Assembly: GCA_019234295.1 (NCBI GenBank)
Contig: JAFALK010000044.1
Location: forward strand, 1-64,000
Direction of reading: 5' to 3'
Length of the DNA stretch: 64,000 nucleotides
Origin: Roseateles sp.
Lineage (GTDB): Bacteria; Pseudomonadota; Gammaproteobacteria; Burkholderiales; Burkholderiaceae_C
Shown here: in pieces, positions 36,943-46,384 of the stretch
How the letters are laid out: every line of letters starts with the position of its first letter
Position numbering within the stretch: position 1 is the stretch's first letter
Notes under the pieces: generated by a model
The model's input: the letters and a program-made list of their open reading frames with translations, nothing else
What the model was told of the DNA's origin: nothing
Databases searched by the model: none
Position numbers and translations under genes: made by a program

Positions 36943-37626
36943 TCAGGTGTAGCTGACCATCTCGCGCAAACCCGCCGCATCCAGATGCGGTAGGTGGTTG
37001 AAGCTCTGCAGCGTGTGCTTGCGCGCATTGAACACGAACTCTGTGAGCGCGCTGTTGCGCAGTTGCAGGTTCATCTCCACGGCGGCCTCGTAAGGTGCGC
37101 CAAGCACCTGGGCCACGGCCGTTGAGATGGGTCCGCCGCTGGAGACGATGAGCACTTCGCCCTCGCAGCGTTCGCGCACGTGGGCCAGCGCCCCGGCCAC
37201 GCCGGCAGCGAACTCGGCATGGCTGGGCATGCCCACCGGTTCGATCTGTCCGGCCATCCAGGCCCGCAGCCCTTCGCGCAGCAGCCGGAAGTACTGCCTG
37301 ACCTCTTCGACACTGGCCGGGCGCTTGAGCTCGCCGGGCTGGCCTTGCGTGGCGAGGTAGGCGCGAATCAGCGCCTCGCTGTCGAACTCGTTGAGACCGG
37401 GCCAGGCCAGCGCTTCGGGCATGGCGATGAGGCCCATCCGGATCGCCTCCAGTGACTGTTGATGGCGCTTGAGCGTGCCCACAAGCACGGCCGAGAAGCG
37501 CTTGCCGCGCTCGCGCCAGTACTGGCCGAGCAGCCGGCATTGGCGCTCGCCCAGCTCGCTCAGGCGGTCGTAGTCATCGGCGCCAAACGAGGCCTGGCCA
37601 TGGCGCACGAGTGTCAGAAGTCCCAT
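36943..37626 (-). CDS. Histidine phosphatase family protein (phosphoglycerate-mutase-like)
   Basis: A 227-residue protein. The catalytic RHG motif is in LTLVRHGQASFG near residue 8, a later GTLKRHQQS follows, and the second catalytic His region is replaced by VSSGGPISTAVAQV near residue 164, where Ser-Gly-Gly stands in place of the usual His-Gly-Gly. The usual second catalytic His thus seems absent or shifted. ATG at 37626 is preferred because it directly precedes the first beta strand. Cellular substrate unknown. Convergent with lysS. Confidence 0.8.
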   Translation of the reverse strand: MGLLTLVRHGQASFGADDYDRLSELGERQCRLLGQYWRERGKRFSAVLVGTLKRHQQSLEAIRMGLIAMPEALAWPGLNEFDSEALIRAYLATQGQPGELKRPASVEEVRQYFRLLREGLRAWMAGQIEPVGMPSHAEFAAGVAGALAHVRERCEGEVLIVSSGGPISTAVAQVLGAPYEAAVEMNLQLRNSALTEFVFNARKHTLQSFNHLPHLDAAGLREMVSYT

Positions 37627-37670
37627 GGCGCCTATGATCACCTGCATTCAATACGAACACTGTCGCCTAC

Positions 37671-38333
37671 ATGTCACTCGAATTTCTCGAAGGCCAGACC
37701 GGACCGGACCCGACGGCCACCATCATCGTCCTGCACGGCCTCGGCGCCGACGGCAATGACTTCGTGCCCATCGCGCAGCAGATGGACCTGTCTGCGGTCG
37801 GACATGTGCGCTATGTCTTCCCAAGCGCGCCGGTGCGGCCCGTCACCATTAACAACGGCTACCGCATGCGCGCCTGGTACGACATCCTCGGCATGGATCT
37901 CGTGCGTCGCGAGGACGAGGCTGGACTGCGCAATTCGCAAGCCGAGATCGAAGCGCTGATCGCGCTCGAGGTCGAACGCGGCATCCCCGCCCGGCGCATC
38001 GTGCTGATGGGCTTCTCGCAGGGCTGCGCCATGACGCTGATGACGGGCCTGCGCCACCCCGAGCGTCTCGCCGGCCTCGTATGCCTCTCGGGCTACCTGC
38101 CGCTGGCCGACAAGATCGAGGCGGAGCGGCACGCAGCCAACGCCGACGTGCCCATCTTCATGGCCCACGGACTGCAGGACCCGGTGGTGCAATTCGCGCG
38201 CGGCCAAGCCTCGTACGAGCACTTGAAGAAGCTGGGCTACTCAATCGACTGGCATGACTACCCCATGCCGCACTCGGTCTGTGCGCAAGAGGTCGACGAC
38301 CTCGCCCACTGGCTGCGCGAGCAGCTCGCCTAG
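37671..38333 (+). CDS. Carboxylesterase / lysophospholipase of the alpha/beta-hydrolase 2 family
   Basis: A 220-residue hydrolase with [11 protein letters not shown] (oxyanion region), nucleophile S116 in GFSQG, D170 in HGLQDPVV and H201 in PMPHSV, i.e. a full catalytic triad. This is the EstB-type carboxylesterase / acyl-protein thioesterase-like group (PF02230). Cytoplasmic, no signal peptide. Its stop codon overlaps that of the convergent chemoreceptor gene on ctag at 38330-38333. Confidence 0.92.
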   Translation: MSLEFLEGQTGPDPTATIIVLHGLGADGNDFVPIAQQMDLSAVGHVRYVFPSAPVRPVTINNGYRMRAWYDILGMDLVRREDEAGLRNSQAEIEALIALEVERGIPARRIVLMGFSQGCAMTLMTGLRHPERLAGLVCLSGYLPLADKIEAERHAANADVPIFMAHGLQDPVVQFARGQASYEHLKKLGYSIDWHDYPMPHSVCAQEVDDLAHWLREQLA

Positions 38334-40150
38334 AACGTCTCCCAATCGCCCTCGTCCGTGGCAGGCGCCGTGCCGACGGGCTTGGCAGGGGCTGGTGCCA
38401 TGGGTTTGTGCGCCTGCGCCTTCGGGGCCGGGGGCTTGCCCCCCCGGGCCTGGGGCGCCGCGGGTTTGGTGGCTGCGGGTCGGGTGGCCGCGGCTCGAGG
38501 GGCCGTCAAGGGCTTGCCGGCCACGGGCCTGGCCGGCGCCGGCGCGGCCTTGTTCGCCAGGCTTGCCGCCAGACGGGCGCTCGATCCCGAGCCGGTGCGG
38601 AAGACCGAGACCACCTCGGCCAGCCGATTGGCCTGGTCGCGCATGGACTGTGCCGCTGCGGCCGACTCCTCGACCAAGGCGGCGTTTTGCTGCGTCATGC
38701 GGTCCAGCTCGGTCACGGCGATATTGACCTGGGCGATGCCGTCGCGTTGCTCGGCGGCCGAGGAGGCGATCTCGCCGATCATGTCGGTCACGCGGCGCAC
38801 GCTGGTCACGATTTCGTTCATGGCAGTGCCCGTGTCGCCCACCAAGCGGGAGCCCGACTCCACGCGCTCCACGCTGGCCTGGATCAGGCTCTTGATCTCC
38901 TTGGCTGCTTCGGCCGAGCGCTGCGCCAAGCTGCGCACCTCGCCGGCCACGACCGCGAAGCCGCGGCCCTGCTCGCCGGCGCGCGCCGCTTCCACGGCGG
39001 CGTTCAGCGCGAGGATGTTGGTCTGAAAGGCGATGCCGTCGATGGTGCCGATGATGTCGGAGATGCGGTGCGAGCTCTCGCTGATCTGCTGCATATTGCT
39101 CACCACCTGCTCCACCACCTGGCCGCCGCGCGCCGCGGCCTCGGCCGCCGAGGCGGCGAGCTGGTTGGCCTGGGTGGCCGTGTCGGCCGAGTGTGAGACC
39201 GTGGCCGTGAGCTCCTCCATTGCGCTGGCGGTTTCCTCCAGCGAAGAAGCCGTCTGCTCGGTACGGGCGCTGAGATCATGGTTGCCCTGCGCAATCTCGG
39301 TGGAGGCCGTGGACACGGATTCCACACCGGTGCGCACGTCGCCCACCACGCGGCGCAGCTGGGTCACCATGACGTTCAGCGATTCCAGCAGCGCGCCGAA
39401 TTCGTCCCCGCCGCGCTGCGTGACCTGCACGGACAGATCGCCATCGGCGATCTGACGGGCCAGCTTGGAGGCCTCGTCAAGCGGCTGCTTGATGGAGCGC
39501 ACCAGCAAGCGCGTGCCCAGGACCAGGCCGACCACGATGACCAGCAGCATCAGGCCGGCCATGGCGATGGTCTTTCCGCGGCGCTGTTCGATGTCCGCGT
39601 TCAACTCGTCGGTCTGTGTCTTCTGCAGGGCCATGAATTCGGACATCGACTTCAGGTAGACGGCCACGGCCGGGTTGAACCGGTTCGTGACCTCCTCGAC
39701 GGCGGCTTCGGCATTGCCCGCGTTCTTGAGCTCGCGCACCTTGTTCAGGGACTCAAGCACGGCCTTGCGCTCCTCGCCGATGCGGCCGAAGAGCTTGCGG
39801 TCGGCCGGCGTGAGATCCATGGCCTCGATGGATTTCTGCAGCGTGCCAATCTCCTCGACGGCGGCGGCCGAGTCGGCCTTGAAGAGCTTGTCCACGGCCG
39901 GGTCAGTCGCCACCGCCATGGCCTGCACCCGCAGCACGTTGTTGCTGATCAGGCGCACCCAGTCGGCGATGGTGGAGCGCTTGACCTCCAGCGCCGTCGT
40001 CAGCGCTTTGGCCTCCTGCTGCAGGCTGGAGGTGCGCGCCGCCGAGGTTCCCAGCATCAGGACCAGGGCTGCAATCACCGCAACCAGGGCCAGCCACAGT
40101 CGGCCCGTCACACTTTGGTGGAAAGCCACCGATTTGCCATCGAAGCTCAT
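38330..40150 (-). CDS. Methyl-accepting chemotaxis protein with C-terminal DWETF docking tail
   Basis: A 606-residue Tar/Tsr-type receptor starting [13 protein letters not shown]. One membrane helix at about residues 17-39, a periplasmic four-helix bundle ([20 protein letters not shown]), a second helix near 200 ([19 protein letters not shown]), HAMP ([20 protein letters not shown]) and the signalling hairpin [20 protein letters not shown], where the tip is conserved. A Pro/Ala-rich linker follows and the protein ends GDWETF, which resembles the NWETF peptide that docks CheR and CheB in E. coli receptors. It stands apart from the che operon. Confidence 0.95.
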   Translation of the reverse strand: MSFDGKSVAFHQSVTGRLWLALVAVIAALVLMLGTSAARTSSLQQEAKALTTALEVKRSTIADWVRLISNNVLRVQAMAVATDPAVDKLFKADSAAAVEEIGTLQKSIEAMDLTPADRKLFGRIGEERKAVLESLNKVRELKNAGNAEAAVEEVTNRFNPAVAVYLKSMSEFMALQKTQTDELNADIEQRRGKTIAMAGLMLLVIVVGLVLGTRLLVRSIKQPLDEASKLARQIADGDLSVQVTQRGGDEFGALLESLNVMVTQLRRVVGDVRTGVESVSTASTEIAQGNHDLSARTEQTASSLEETASAMEELTATVSHSADTATQANQLAASAAEAAARGGQVVEQVVSNMQQISESSHRISDIIGTIDGIAFQTNILALNAAVEAARAGEQGRGFAVVAGEVRSLAQRSAEAAKEIKSLIQASVERVESGSRLVGDTGTAMNEIVTSVRRVTDMIGEIASSAAEQRDGIAQVNIAVTELDRMTQQNAALVEESAAAAQSMRDQANRLAEVVSVFRTGSGSSARLAASLANKAAPAPARPVAGKPLTAPRAAATRPAATKPAAPQARGGKPPAPKAQAHKPMAPAPAKPVGTAPATDEGDWETF

Positions 40151-40288
40151 TTCTTGCGTCCGCAATATGTCAAGTTTGCGAACATAGCGCAGTCGCGACC
40201 TGCGCGCAGCAACGACCTTGACCGCGCGGTGCACTGCTTCACGCGGCGCCGCGGTCAGAGTCTTTGGCGCAACAGACTTGGCGCGGCC

Positions 40289-41332
40289 TCAGGCGCCAGC
40301 GGCATCGAGCCCGGGCACCTGGCCCGTCGCCAGGGCCACCGCGGCCGTGCGCGTTGTCACACCCAGCTTGCTGAACACCTGCTCGAGCTGCTCCTGAACC
40401 GCGCGCGGGCTGCAGGACAGGGCGTCGCCGATGTCCGCATTGGACTTGCCCCTGACCATCCAATACAGCAGCTCGCCCTCGCTCGCACTGAGCTTGAAGC
40501 GGTGGACCAGGGCATCCATCAGCGCCGCGTCGTCGAACTTGCGCATGACGATGAGCCACTGACCTTCGCCCAGTGCGTCCGGATCCACCCTGTGCAGGGC
40601 GAAGCTCAGCCGTTTGCGCCCCCAACGCGCTTGAGGATCGGGTGCTTGCGGCAGCACGGTCAGCGTGACCGGCTCCGCTCCGGCGCGCCGACGCAGCGCC
40701 TCGCGGTGCAGCCAGAGCAGGACTTCTGGCGGCAATCGCCCGCGCTCGAAATGCCCGCCAGCAAAGAATTCGGCCATCAGCGCACGGGTCAGAGTCGTCT
40801 GCCAGACGCATCGGCCGTCCTTCTCGTGCACAGCGAGGCTGGCGTGGCCGAAGGCGTCCAGCGCGTTGCGGGCCTGGGCCTGGGCCTGGGCCTGACTCTG
40901 GGCGCGTGCGCCACGCAGGTGCACGGCAAGGCAGGCAAGCACCTCGCGTGGGCGTACGGGCTTGTTCAGGTGGTCCACGCCACCGGCCTCGAAGGCCGCC
41001 TCCACGTGCCCGGCTTCGGTCGGGTCGGTCATGAAAATCACCGGGACGGCGGTCGTGCGCGGGTCGGCCTTGAGGCGGCGAAGCACCTCGAAGCCATCGA
41101 GGTCCGTCATCGCGGCACCGAGAAGGATCAGGTTGGGCGCCGTCTCGGTGGCGACACGCAGGGCGGTCGCCCCATCCTGGGCCATGAGCACGGTGTAGCC
41201 GGCCTCCTCCAGCGTGTCGTGCAGCTCGGCAAGCGGGTCGAGCGCGCCGTCCACGATAAGCACGCGCTCGCCATACTGGGCGGCGGGAGGTACGGCGTCA
41301 AGTTCGAACGGAGGGGCTTCCATCAGCATCAT
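40289..41332 (-). CDS. Receiver-domain LuxR-type regulator with degenerate receiver
   Basis: A 347-residue protein. Receiver domain at about residues 20-140: LIVDG (D28, next residue G29), then NLILLGAAMTDLDG where the phospho-acceptor Asp is replaced by Gly72, a Thr-102 and the conserved Lys124 (NKPVRP). A linker of unknown fold (about 150-280) precedes the C-terminal HTH (FKLSASEGELLYWMVRGKSN, SPRAVQEQLEQVFSKLGVTT) of the LuxR/NarL type. An Ala-Gln hexamer repeat codes for AQAQAQAQ at about residues 148-155. Without the Asp it cannot be phosphorylated normally, so it may act constitutively or by binding a ligand. Gene order suggests a possible shared transcript with the MCP downstream. Confidence 0.85.
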   Translation of the reverse strand: MMLMEAPPFELDAVPPAAQYGERVLIVDGALDPLAELHDTLEEAGYTVLMAQDGATALRVATETAPNLILLGAAMTDLDGFEVLRRLKADPRTTAVPVIFMTDPTEAGHVEAAFEAGGVDHLNKPVRPREVLACLAVHLRGARAQSQAQAQAQARNALDAFGHASLAVHEKDGRCVWQTTLTRALMAEFFAGGHFERGRLPPEVLLWLHREALRRRAGAEPVTLTVLPQAPDPQARWGRKRLSFALHRVDPDALGEGQWLIVMRKFDDAALMDALVHRFKLSASEGELLYWMVRGKSNADIGDALSCSPRAVQEQLEQVFSKLGVTTRTAAVALATGQVPGLDAAGA

Positions 41333-41334
41333 CT

Positions 41335-41384
41335 CGTATCGCTGATTGCAAGGCCCGTGCCACCTTAGGGCCCTGCGCGATACG
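41335..41384 (-). repeat. Extended inverted repeat between the PH-domain and receiver-regulator genes
   Basis: The arms cgtatcgc (41335-41342) and gcgatacg (41377-41384) are perfect, and a nested ggccc / gggcc pair (41352-41356, 41368-41372) is within. The structure lies in the 68-base gap between two reverse genes, after the stop of the PH-domain gene. It may be an operator or an attenuating hairpin; no T-run follows. Confidence 0.5.
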
Positions 41385-41400
41385 GCGCCGCAGAGTGAGC

Positions 41401-41823
41401 TCAGCCCGCGTTGTGAAAGCCGTCCTGCGCCTCGATGAAGGCCTTGCGAAACGCCATCGGGTCCTTGATGCCGGCGATCGGTGCATGCGAGGTGCCAGTG
41501 CCCGAAATGATGAGCGTGCCGAAATTGAACAGCCGCCCGAGCATTTCCTGATCGACCTGGATGCTTTCCACCTTGCCGATGTTGATCTCGATGGTGCTGC
41601 GCCGGACGAAGCCATGCTTGACGATCAGGCGCTTGCTCGTCACGGCCAACTCGGTGGACTGGATGCGGACGTAGGCGATCAGCCAGAGAATCAGACCCAG
41701 CCCGAAGGCCGGCAGCAGAATCAGGCCCAGGGCGATCAGGTGCCAGACCGACCAGAGGCTCAGGCGGCCCTGGTGGACGATGCGCTCGCCGCTGACGAGG
41801 GCGTCTTCAACATAGCTGGACAT
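41401..41823 (-). CDS. Bacterial PH-domain membrane protein (YdbS/bPH2-like)
   Basis: A 140-residue protein starting MSSYVEDALVSGERIVHQGR, with a hairpin of two membrane helices (HLIALGLILLPAFGLGLILW) and then the bacterial PH-like domain: LAVTSKRLIVKHGFVRRSTI, EINIGKVESIQVDQEMLGRL, FNFGTLIISGTG. The family is membrane-associated and of unknown role in most species. The ATG is in a region with a run of eight G at 41846-41853, just upstream on the other strand. Confidence 0.9.
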   Translation of the reverse strand: MSSYVEDALVSGERIVHQGRLSLWSVWHLIALGLILLPAFGLGLILWLIAYVRIQSTELAVTSKRLIVKHGFVRRSTIEINIGKVESIQVDQEMLGRLFNFGTLIISGTGTSHAPIAGIKDPMAFRKAFIEAQDGFHNAG

Positions 41824-41938
41824 GGAGCTTCTGTCTGTGTGTGGCGGGGGGGGCGGGGCAAGTGTAGGGGCGTGGACACGAACAAGGGCATGCAGCGGCA
41901 AGCCAAAATGCCCCCTCCCGATCCCGCGAAAACTGCCC

Positions 41939-42916
41939 ATGACGCGCTTCGGCCACTCATTCCTCCGCCTCTGCCTCTGGTTTTGCCTGGTCCTGCCGCT
42001 GGCGCACGCGCTGGCCGGTGCGGCCCCTGAGGCAAGCCTGGGCGCCGCTCTCGCAGCGGGAGATCACGCCTTCACGCTTGAACATGATGGCCTCACGCGG
42101 CGCTATCTTCTGCACGTGCCCCGCAGCTACACCGACTCGCGCCCGGCACCTCTGCTGATGGCGCTTCACGGTGGCGGAGGCAACGCGCGCTTCCAGGCGG
42201 ATGACGCCCACTACGGGCTGATCACCGCATCCGAGAAGTTCGGCTTCATCGCCGTCTTCCCCAACGGCATCAGCCCCCTGCCCCGCGGCGGCCTGGCGAG
42301 CTGGAATGCCGGCACCTGCTGCGCGCAGGCTCGCGACCGCAATATCGACGACGTCGGATTCCTTCGTGCGGTGGTGGCCGACGTCTCGCGCCGCCTGGCC
42401 GTCGACCCGGCGCGCGTCTACGCCACCGGCATGTCCAACGGCGGCATGATGGCCCAGCGCCTGGCCTGCGAGGCGGCAGACGTCTTTCGCGCCATCGCGC
42501 CAGTGGCCGGCACCGATAACACCTTGAGCTGCACGCCTTCGAGGCCCGTCGCGGTGATCGAATTCCATGCCCGCGATGACGACCACGTGCTCTTCGCGGG
42601 TGGCGCTGGGCCCAAAGCCTTCAAGGACAGTAGCAAGGTCGCTCCCTTCACTGGCGTGGAGGAAACGATCTCTCGCTGGGTGAAGCGCAATCAGTGCACG
42701 GCCCCGCCGCGGGTGGTGCTCGACAAGCCAGGCGCGCGCTGCATCCGCCATGGCGGCTGTTCCGAAGGCGCCGTGGTGGAGTTGTGCGTGACCGACGAGG
42801 GCGGCCACTCCTGGCCCGGCGGCGGCGCCACGCGCATCGTCAAGACCCGGCCCTCCTCGGCACTCTCGGCCGACGAGCTGATGTGGGAATTCTTCGCCGG
42901 TCTGCCCCCCAAATAG
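41939..42916 (+). CDS. Secreted esterase of the LpqC / PHB-depolymerase / feruloyl-esterase type
   Basis: A 325-residue alpha/beta-hydrolase with a signal peptide (LRLCLWFCLVLPLAHALAGA). Lid-less core with ALHGGGGNARFQ (oxyanion), nucleophile S166 in GMSNGG, and late His in DEGGHSWPGG. It resembles ExeM/LpqC-type polyhydroxybutyrate depolymerases and CE1 esterases acting on ester-linked polymers. Several Cys (CCAQ near 127-129, CEAA, CVT) suggest disulfides. It may be a substrate of the type II secretion system; there is no proof of that in the sequence. Confidence 0.85.
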   Translation: MTRFGHSFLRLCLWFCLVLPLAHALAGAAPEASLGAALAAGDHAFTLEHDGLTRRYLLHVPRSYTDSRPAPLLMALHGGGGNARFQADDAHYGLITASEKFGFIAVFPNGISPLPRGGLASWNAGTCCAQARDRNIDDVGFLRAVVADVSRRLAVDPARVYATGMSNGGMMAQRLACEAADVFRAIAPVAGTDNTLSCTPSRPVAVIEFHARDDDHVLFAGGAGPKAFKDSSKVAPFTGVEETISRWVKRNQCTAPPRVVLDKPGARCIRHGGCSEGAVVELCVTDEGGHSWPGGGATRIVKTRPSSALSADELMWEFFAGLPPK

Positions 42917-43001
42917 ACTGCTATTCAGTGGACCGGTGACTTCAGGGCTGAGGCACCATGCAGCCTGGTTCCCTGCGCCCGAGAACAAGCCCCGACAAAC
43001 C

Positions 43002-44423
43002 ATGGACCGCCTGGCCGAGCAGGTCGTGGACTGGCACAACCGCCACCCGCTTGCAAAACGGATCACCCTCTACGACGTCCACACGATAGGCGTGGTCGCC
43101 CTGCCGTTCATGCGCAGCGGCCCGCCGGGGCTGGGTGCGCCCATGCCGGTCGAGCCCACGCTGATGAACGAGGTCTCGCCAACCAGCCTGGCCCAGGCCT
43201 GGCACGAGGGCACGACGGTGGCGGCCGAGCCGCATCCCAATGCCGCCGAGCTCGATGCCCTGGCCGACCATGAAGCGCCCCCACCGAGAAGCACACTGCT
43301 GGGCCTGCTGCGCCGCGTGCCGGCCTTCTTCAAGCGCAGTGACAAGGTACTGTGGCCGGTCTTCGCCGAGCGCTTCATCGATAACCTCTCCAACCGGCGC
43401 GTGGCCGCCTTTGCCGCGCGCAGCGGCTACAGCAGCAAGCCCGGCGACGACAGCTGGCCGCTGCGCACGGTGCCGGTAGACGACCGGATGGCCCAAGGTG
43501 AAGGCGGCACCGGCGCCTGGCCCTGTGAGATCTACCTCAAGAGCGCCGCCATCGACGTCGGAGCCTGGCGCGGCCGCGTGCTCATCGGCCGCGGCGGCCT
43601 GCGTCCGCCGGTGCTGGGCCGGCGCTGCTGGGACTGGCGCCGCGTGAGCCTGGCCGCATCGCTGATTGCCGTGCTCGTGGGCCTGCCGGTCTGGCGCTTG
43701 GGCGCGGGCGGGCCGGCACCTGCAGCTTCGGCTGCGTCGGCGGCGGCTTCGGTGGCCGCCTCGCAGGCGTCGGCGGCCTCAGCGGCAGCCCCCCCCTCCA
43801 GTGCAGCCAGTGAGGCCCATGAAGCCGCTTCGGCCGCGTCCGAAGCACCCGCGGGGTCAGCACCGGCGGCCGCCGCGGAGGCAGCCAGTGCCGCTGCGAG
43901 TGCCGCTGCAAGTGCTCCTACCAGTGCCCCGGCATCGGCGCCCAACCAACCCGACATCCGCCCGCACATCGCCCCGAACTTCAGCGGCAAGCCGCGCCTG
44001 CCGGGCCGCGAGACGCCTCCTTTGGGTGCGCACGCGGCCAGCGAGCCGGTACAGGCCGCGGCCAAGGAAACGACCAAGGAAACGCCCAAGGACACCTCCA
44101 AGGAAGCGCCCTTCCAGGCAGAAAAATTCGCGCAGCCGGCCCCCGCCGGCGCTGCCGCGACCAAGCCCGTCGTCGTGGCACTGGTCGGCCCTCCCAGCAA
44201 GGACAAGGCCGCCGCGGAGAAGCTGCTGGTCGCCATGCTCGGCGTGTTGCAACCCGATCCAAGCCGGCCCATCGCAGGGCTCGAGGGGTTGCAGTCCCAG
44301 GTCTTTCTGACCCCCGACGGCTGGCGCCCGGCCGTCTACCCCTTCAGCAGTCGCGAGCAGGCGCAGCTCGTCAACGCAGGACTGGTGGCGCGCGGGCTCA
44401 AGACGCGCGCGGTGAATTTCTGA
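43002..44423 (+). CDS. Membrane protein with a C-terminal SPOR-like domain
   Basis: A 473-residue protein of no named family. Residues 1-220 are cytoplasmic and conserved-looking (DRLAEQVVDWHNRHPLAKRI, LRRVPAFFKRSDKVLWPVFA). One membrane helix follows near 221-240 (SLAASLIAVLVGLPVWRLGA). Then a 170-residue Ala/Ser/Pro-rich linker and a C-terminal SPOR-like segment (SQVFLTPDGWRPAVYPFSSR, EQAQLVNAGLVARGLKTRAV), where SPOR domains bind denuded peptidoglycan. This resembles division-site proteins such as DamX-like ones, but without other similarity. Start at 43002 because the longer version runs into weak codons. Confidence 0.6.
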   Translation: MDRLAEQVVDWHNRHPLAKRITLYDVHTIGVVALPFMRSGPPGLGAPMPVEPTLMNEVSPTSLAQAWHEGTTVAAEPHPNAAELDALADHEAPPPRSTLLGLLRRVPAFFKRSDKVLWPVFAERFIDNLSNRRVAAFAARSGYSSKPGDDSWPLRTVPVDDRMAQGEGGTGAWPCEIYLKSAAIDVGAWRGRVLIGRGGLRPPVLGRRCWDWRRVSLAASLIAVLVGLPVWRLGAGGPAPAASAASAAASVAASQASAASAAAPPSSAASEAHEAASAASEAPAGSAPAAAAEAASAAASAAASAPTSAPASAPNQPDIRPHIAPNFSGKPRLPGRETPPLGAHAASEPVQAAAKETTKETPKDTSKEAPFQAEKFAQPAPAGAAATKPVVVALVGPPSKDKAAAEKLLVAMLGVLQPDPSRPIAGLEGLQSQVFLTPDGWRPAVYPFSSREQAQLVNAGLVARGLKTRAVNF

Positions 44424-44424
44424 G

Positions 44425-44940
44425 TCATGCGGGTTCGCCCAGCCACTTGAACATCACGAGCGCGTCGACCAGGCCCAATGCGGGGTGGTCGAAAGCGCGC
44501 GGCAAGCGGCCCACAGTCTCGAAACCCAGGCGCGTCCACAGGTGCACGGCGGCCTCGTTGCTCGACACCACAAAATTGAACTGCATCGCCAAGAAACCCA
44601 GCGCACGAGCCTCCTGCTGCGAGTGCTCGCAAAGCGCCGCAGCCACGCCCCGGCCGCGCGCGGCGTTGGACACGGCGTAGCCGGCATTGCAGACATGCGC
44701 GCCGCCGCCCATCTGGTTGGGCTTGATGTAGTAGCTGCCGAGGATCTCGCCCTCGCCCTCGCCCACGGATACGGCCACACACACAAGTTGCGGCAGCTCC
44801 ATCCACAGGTAGCGCGCCAGCTCGGGGCTCACGTCGCGCGGCCAGGCGAAGACCTCGCCGCCCGCCGCGATGGCCTTCAGTGTGGGCCAGATCTGATCGA
44901 AGTCTTGCGCGACGGCCCGGCGGATCGTGAAGGCGCTCAA
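44425..44940 (-). CDS. GNAT-family N-acetyltransferase
   Basis: A 171-residue GNAT protein: [20 protein letters not shown] (acetyl-CoA binding, near residue 90), [20 protein letters not shown], and [20 protein letters not shown] near residue 128, all strong. Its start overlaps the argJ stop by four bases, so it is probably cotranscribed with argJ. Substrate unknown. Confidence 0.85.
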   Translation of the reverse strand: MSAFTIRRAVAQDFDQIWPTLKAIAAGGEVFAWPRDVSPELARYLWMELPQLVCVAVSVGEGEGEILGSYYIKPNQMGGGAHVCNAGYAVSNAARGRGVAAALCEHSQQEARALGFLAMQFNFVVSSNEAAVHLWTRLGFETVGRLPRAFDHPALGLVDALVMFKWLGEPA

Positions 44941-46166
44941 CTGCGGTAGTCCGCATTGATGGACACGTAATCGTGGCTGAGGTCGCAGGTCCAGACGGTG
45001 CTGGTGGCCAGACCACGCCGCAGGTCCACGCGCACGGTGATTTCGCTCTGCTTCATCACGCGCTGGCCGTCTTCCTCACGGTAAGCCGGGTTGCGGCCGC
45101 CTTGCGTCACCACGTGCACGTCGTCGAGATGCATCTCGATCAGCGTCTGGTCGAGATCGGCAATGCCGGCATAGCCCACGGCGGCCAAGATGCGGCCGAG
45201 GTTGGGGTCGCTGGCGAAGAAGGCCGTCTTCACCAGCGGCGAGTGGGCGATGGCGTAGGCCGCGAGGCGGCATTCGTCCTCGGTCCGACCACCATCGATC
45301 TGCACGGTGATGAACTTGGTGGCGCCCTCGCCGTCGCGCACGATGGCCTGGGCCAGCTCGCGGGAGACCGCAACCAGTGCCTCGCGAAGCGCGCGGCCGT
45401 CAACGCTGTCCAACGAGTCGATGCGCGCGTGGCCAGCCTGGTGCGTGGCGATCAGCACAAAGCTGTCGTTGGTGGAGGTGTCGCCGTCGATGGTGATGCG
45501 ATTGAACGACTGGTCGGCAGCCTCCTTGACCAAGGCCTGCATCAGGCGGGGGTCGACGTGTGCGTCGGTGGCCACGTAGCCGAGCATCGTGGCCATGTTC
45601 GGGCGGATCATGCCGGCACCCTTGCTGATGCCCGTGACGGTGACCGTGGCCCCGCCGATCTGCACGCGGCGCGAGGCGGCCTTGGGCACGGTGTCGGTGG
45701 TCATGATGCCGGCGGCGGCCTCAGACCAGTTGTCGGCCTTCAGCGCCTCGATGGCGGCGGGCATGCCGGCGATGATGCGCTCCACAGGCAGCGTCTCCAT
45801 GATCACGCCCGTTGAGAAGGGCAGGACCTGCGCGGGCTCGATGCCCATCAGGCCGGCCAGGGCCGTGCAGCTCTGGCGCGCGCGGGCCAGGCCATCGGCG
45901 CCCGTGCCGGCATTGGCGTTGCCGGTGTTGACGAGGATGGCGCGGATCTCGCCGCCCGCGGCCAGATGCTCGCGGCACAGCTGCACGGGTGCTGCACAGA
46001 ACCGGTTGGCGGTGAAGACGCCCGCCACGCTGGAGCCAGGCGCCAGCTCGATCACGCTGAGGTCCCGGCGGTCGGCCTTGCGCACGCCAGCCATGGTGAC
46101 GCCCAGGCGCACGCCGGGCACGGGATGCAGTGAGGCGGAGGCGGGAGTCTGGTAATTGACAGGCAT
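44937..46166 (-). CDS. argJ: Bifunctional ornithine acetyltransferase / N-acetylglutamate synthase
   Basis: A 409-residue ArgJ, cytoplasmic enzyme of the arginine pathway that moves the acetyl group of N-acetylornithine to glutamate. The auto-processing site is in [20 protein letters not shown]; the nucleophile is T193 of the MA/TML junction. Further signatures are NTGNANAGTG and [19 protein letters not shown]. The start is [16 protein letters not shown] at 46166; a longer frame upstream is Arg/Ser-rich and unlike the family. Confidence 0.95.
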   Translation of the reverse strand: MPVNYQTPASASLHPVPGVRLGVTMAGVRKADRRDLSVIELAPGSSVAGVFTANRFCAAPVQLCREHLAAGGEIRAILVNTGNANAGTGADGLARARQSCTALAGLMGIEPAQVLPFSTGVIMETLPVERIIAGMPAAIEALKADNWSEAAAGIMTTDTVPKAASRRVQIGGATVTVTGISKGAGMIRPNMATMLGYVATDAHVDPRLMQALVKEAADQSFNRITIDGDTSTNDSFVLIATHQAGHARIDSLDSVDGRALREALVAVSRELAQAIVRDGEGATKFITVQIDGGRTEDECRLAAYAIAHSPLVKTAFFASDPNLGRILAAVGYAGIADLDQTLIEMHLDDVHVVTQGGRNPAYREEDGQRVMKQSEITVRVDLRRGLATSTVWTCDLSHDYVSINADYRS

Positions 46167-46332
46167 GACGTGTGCAATGGCGAGAGAAGAAAGCACGATT
46201 GTAAAAACAGCAAGGGCACCCGAAGGAGCGCTTGTCGCGAGACGCGCCCCGACTGAGCGGTGGTACTCGACCACGATGCCCCTGGAAGGGTATGGCTGCT
46301 CATGGCACGAGCACCGACCTCACACCTTCTCC
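46167..46332. other. Promoter-side region of argJ with no other gene
   Basis: About 165 bases upstream of argJ. No reading frame here looks real. An argJ promoter must lie here, but no clear hexamer pair was found. The segment runs into the hairpin and transposase relic that follow. Confidence 0.4.
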
Positions 46333-46363
46333 TGATTGATCGACGCAAGCGTCAGATCAATCA
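46333..46363. repeat. Strong imperfect hairpin beside the transposase relic
   Basis: The sequence tgattgatc-gacgc-aa-gcgtc-agatcaatca pairs over 14 bases with one bulged A and a two-base loop. It lies at the downstream end of the transposase fragment, so it may be the remaining end of the element, or a terminator-like structure for argJ-side transcription. No T-run follows on either strand. Confidence 0.6.
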
Positions 46364-46384
46364 CTGACGCGATTGGGTGTCGAA

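Noticed and set aside
41846-41858. G-rich run (eight G, then four G) upstream of the PH-domain gene as a G-quadruplex element
   Set aside because: Only two long runs, no four-tract pattern; could be chance or a homopolymer reading artefact.
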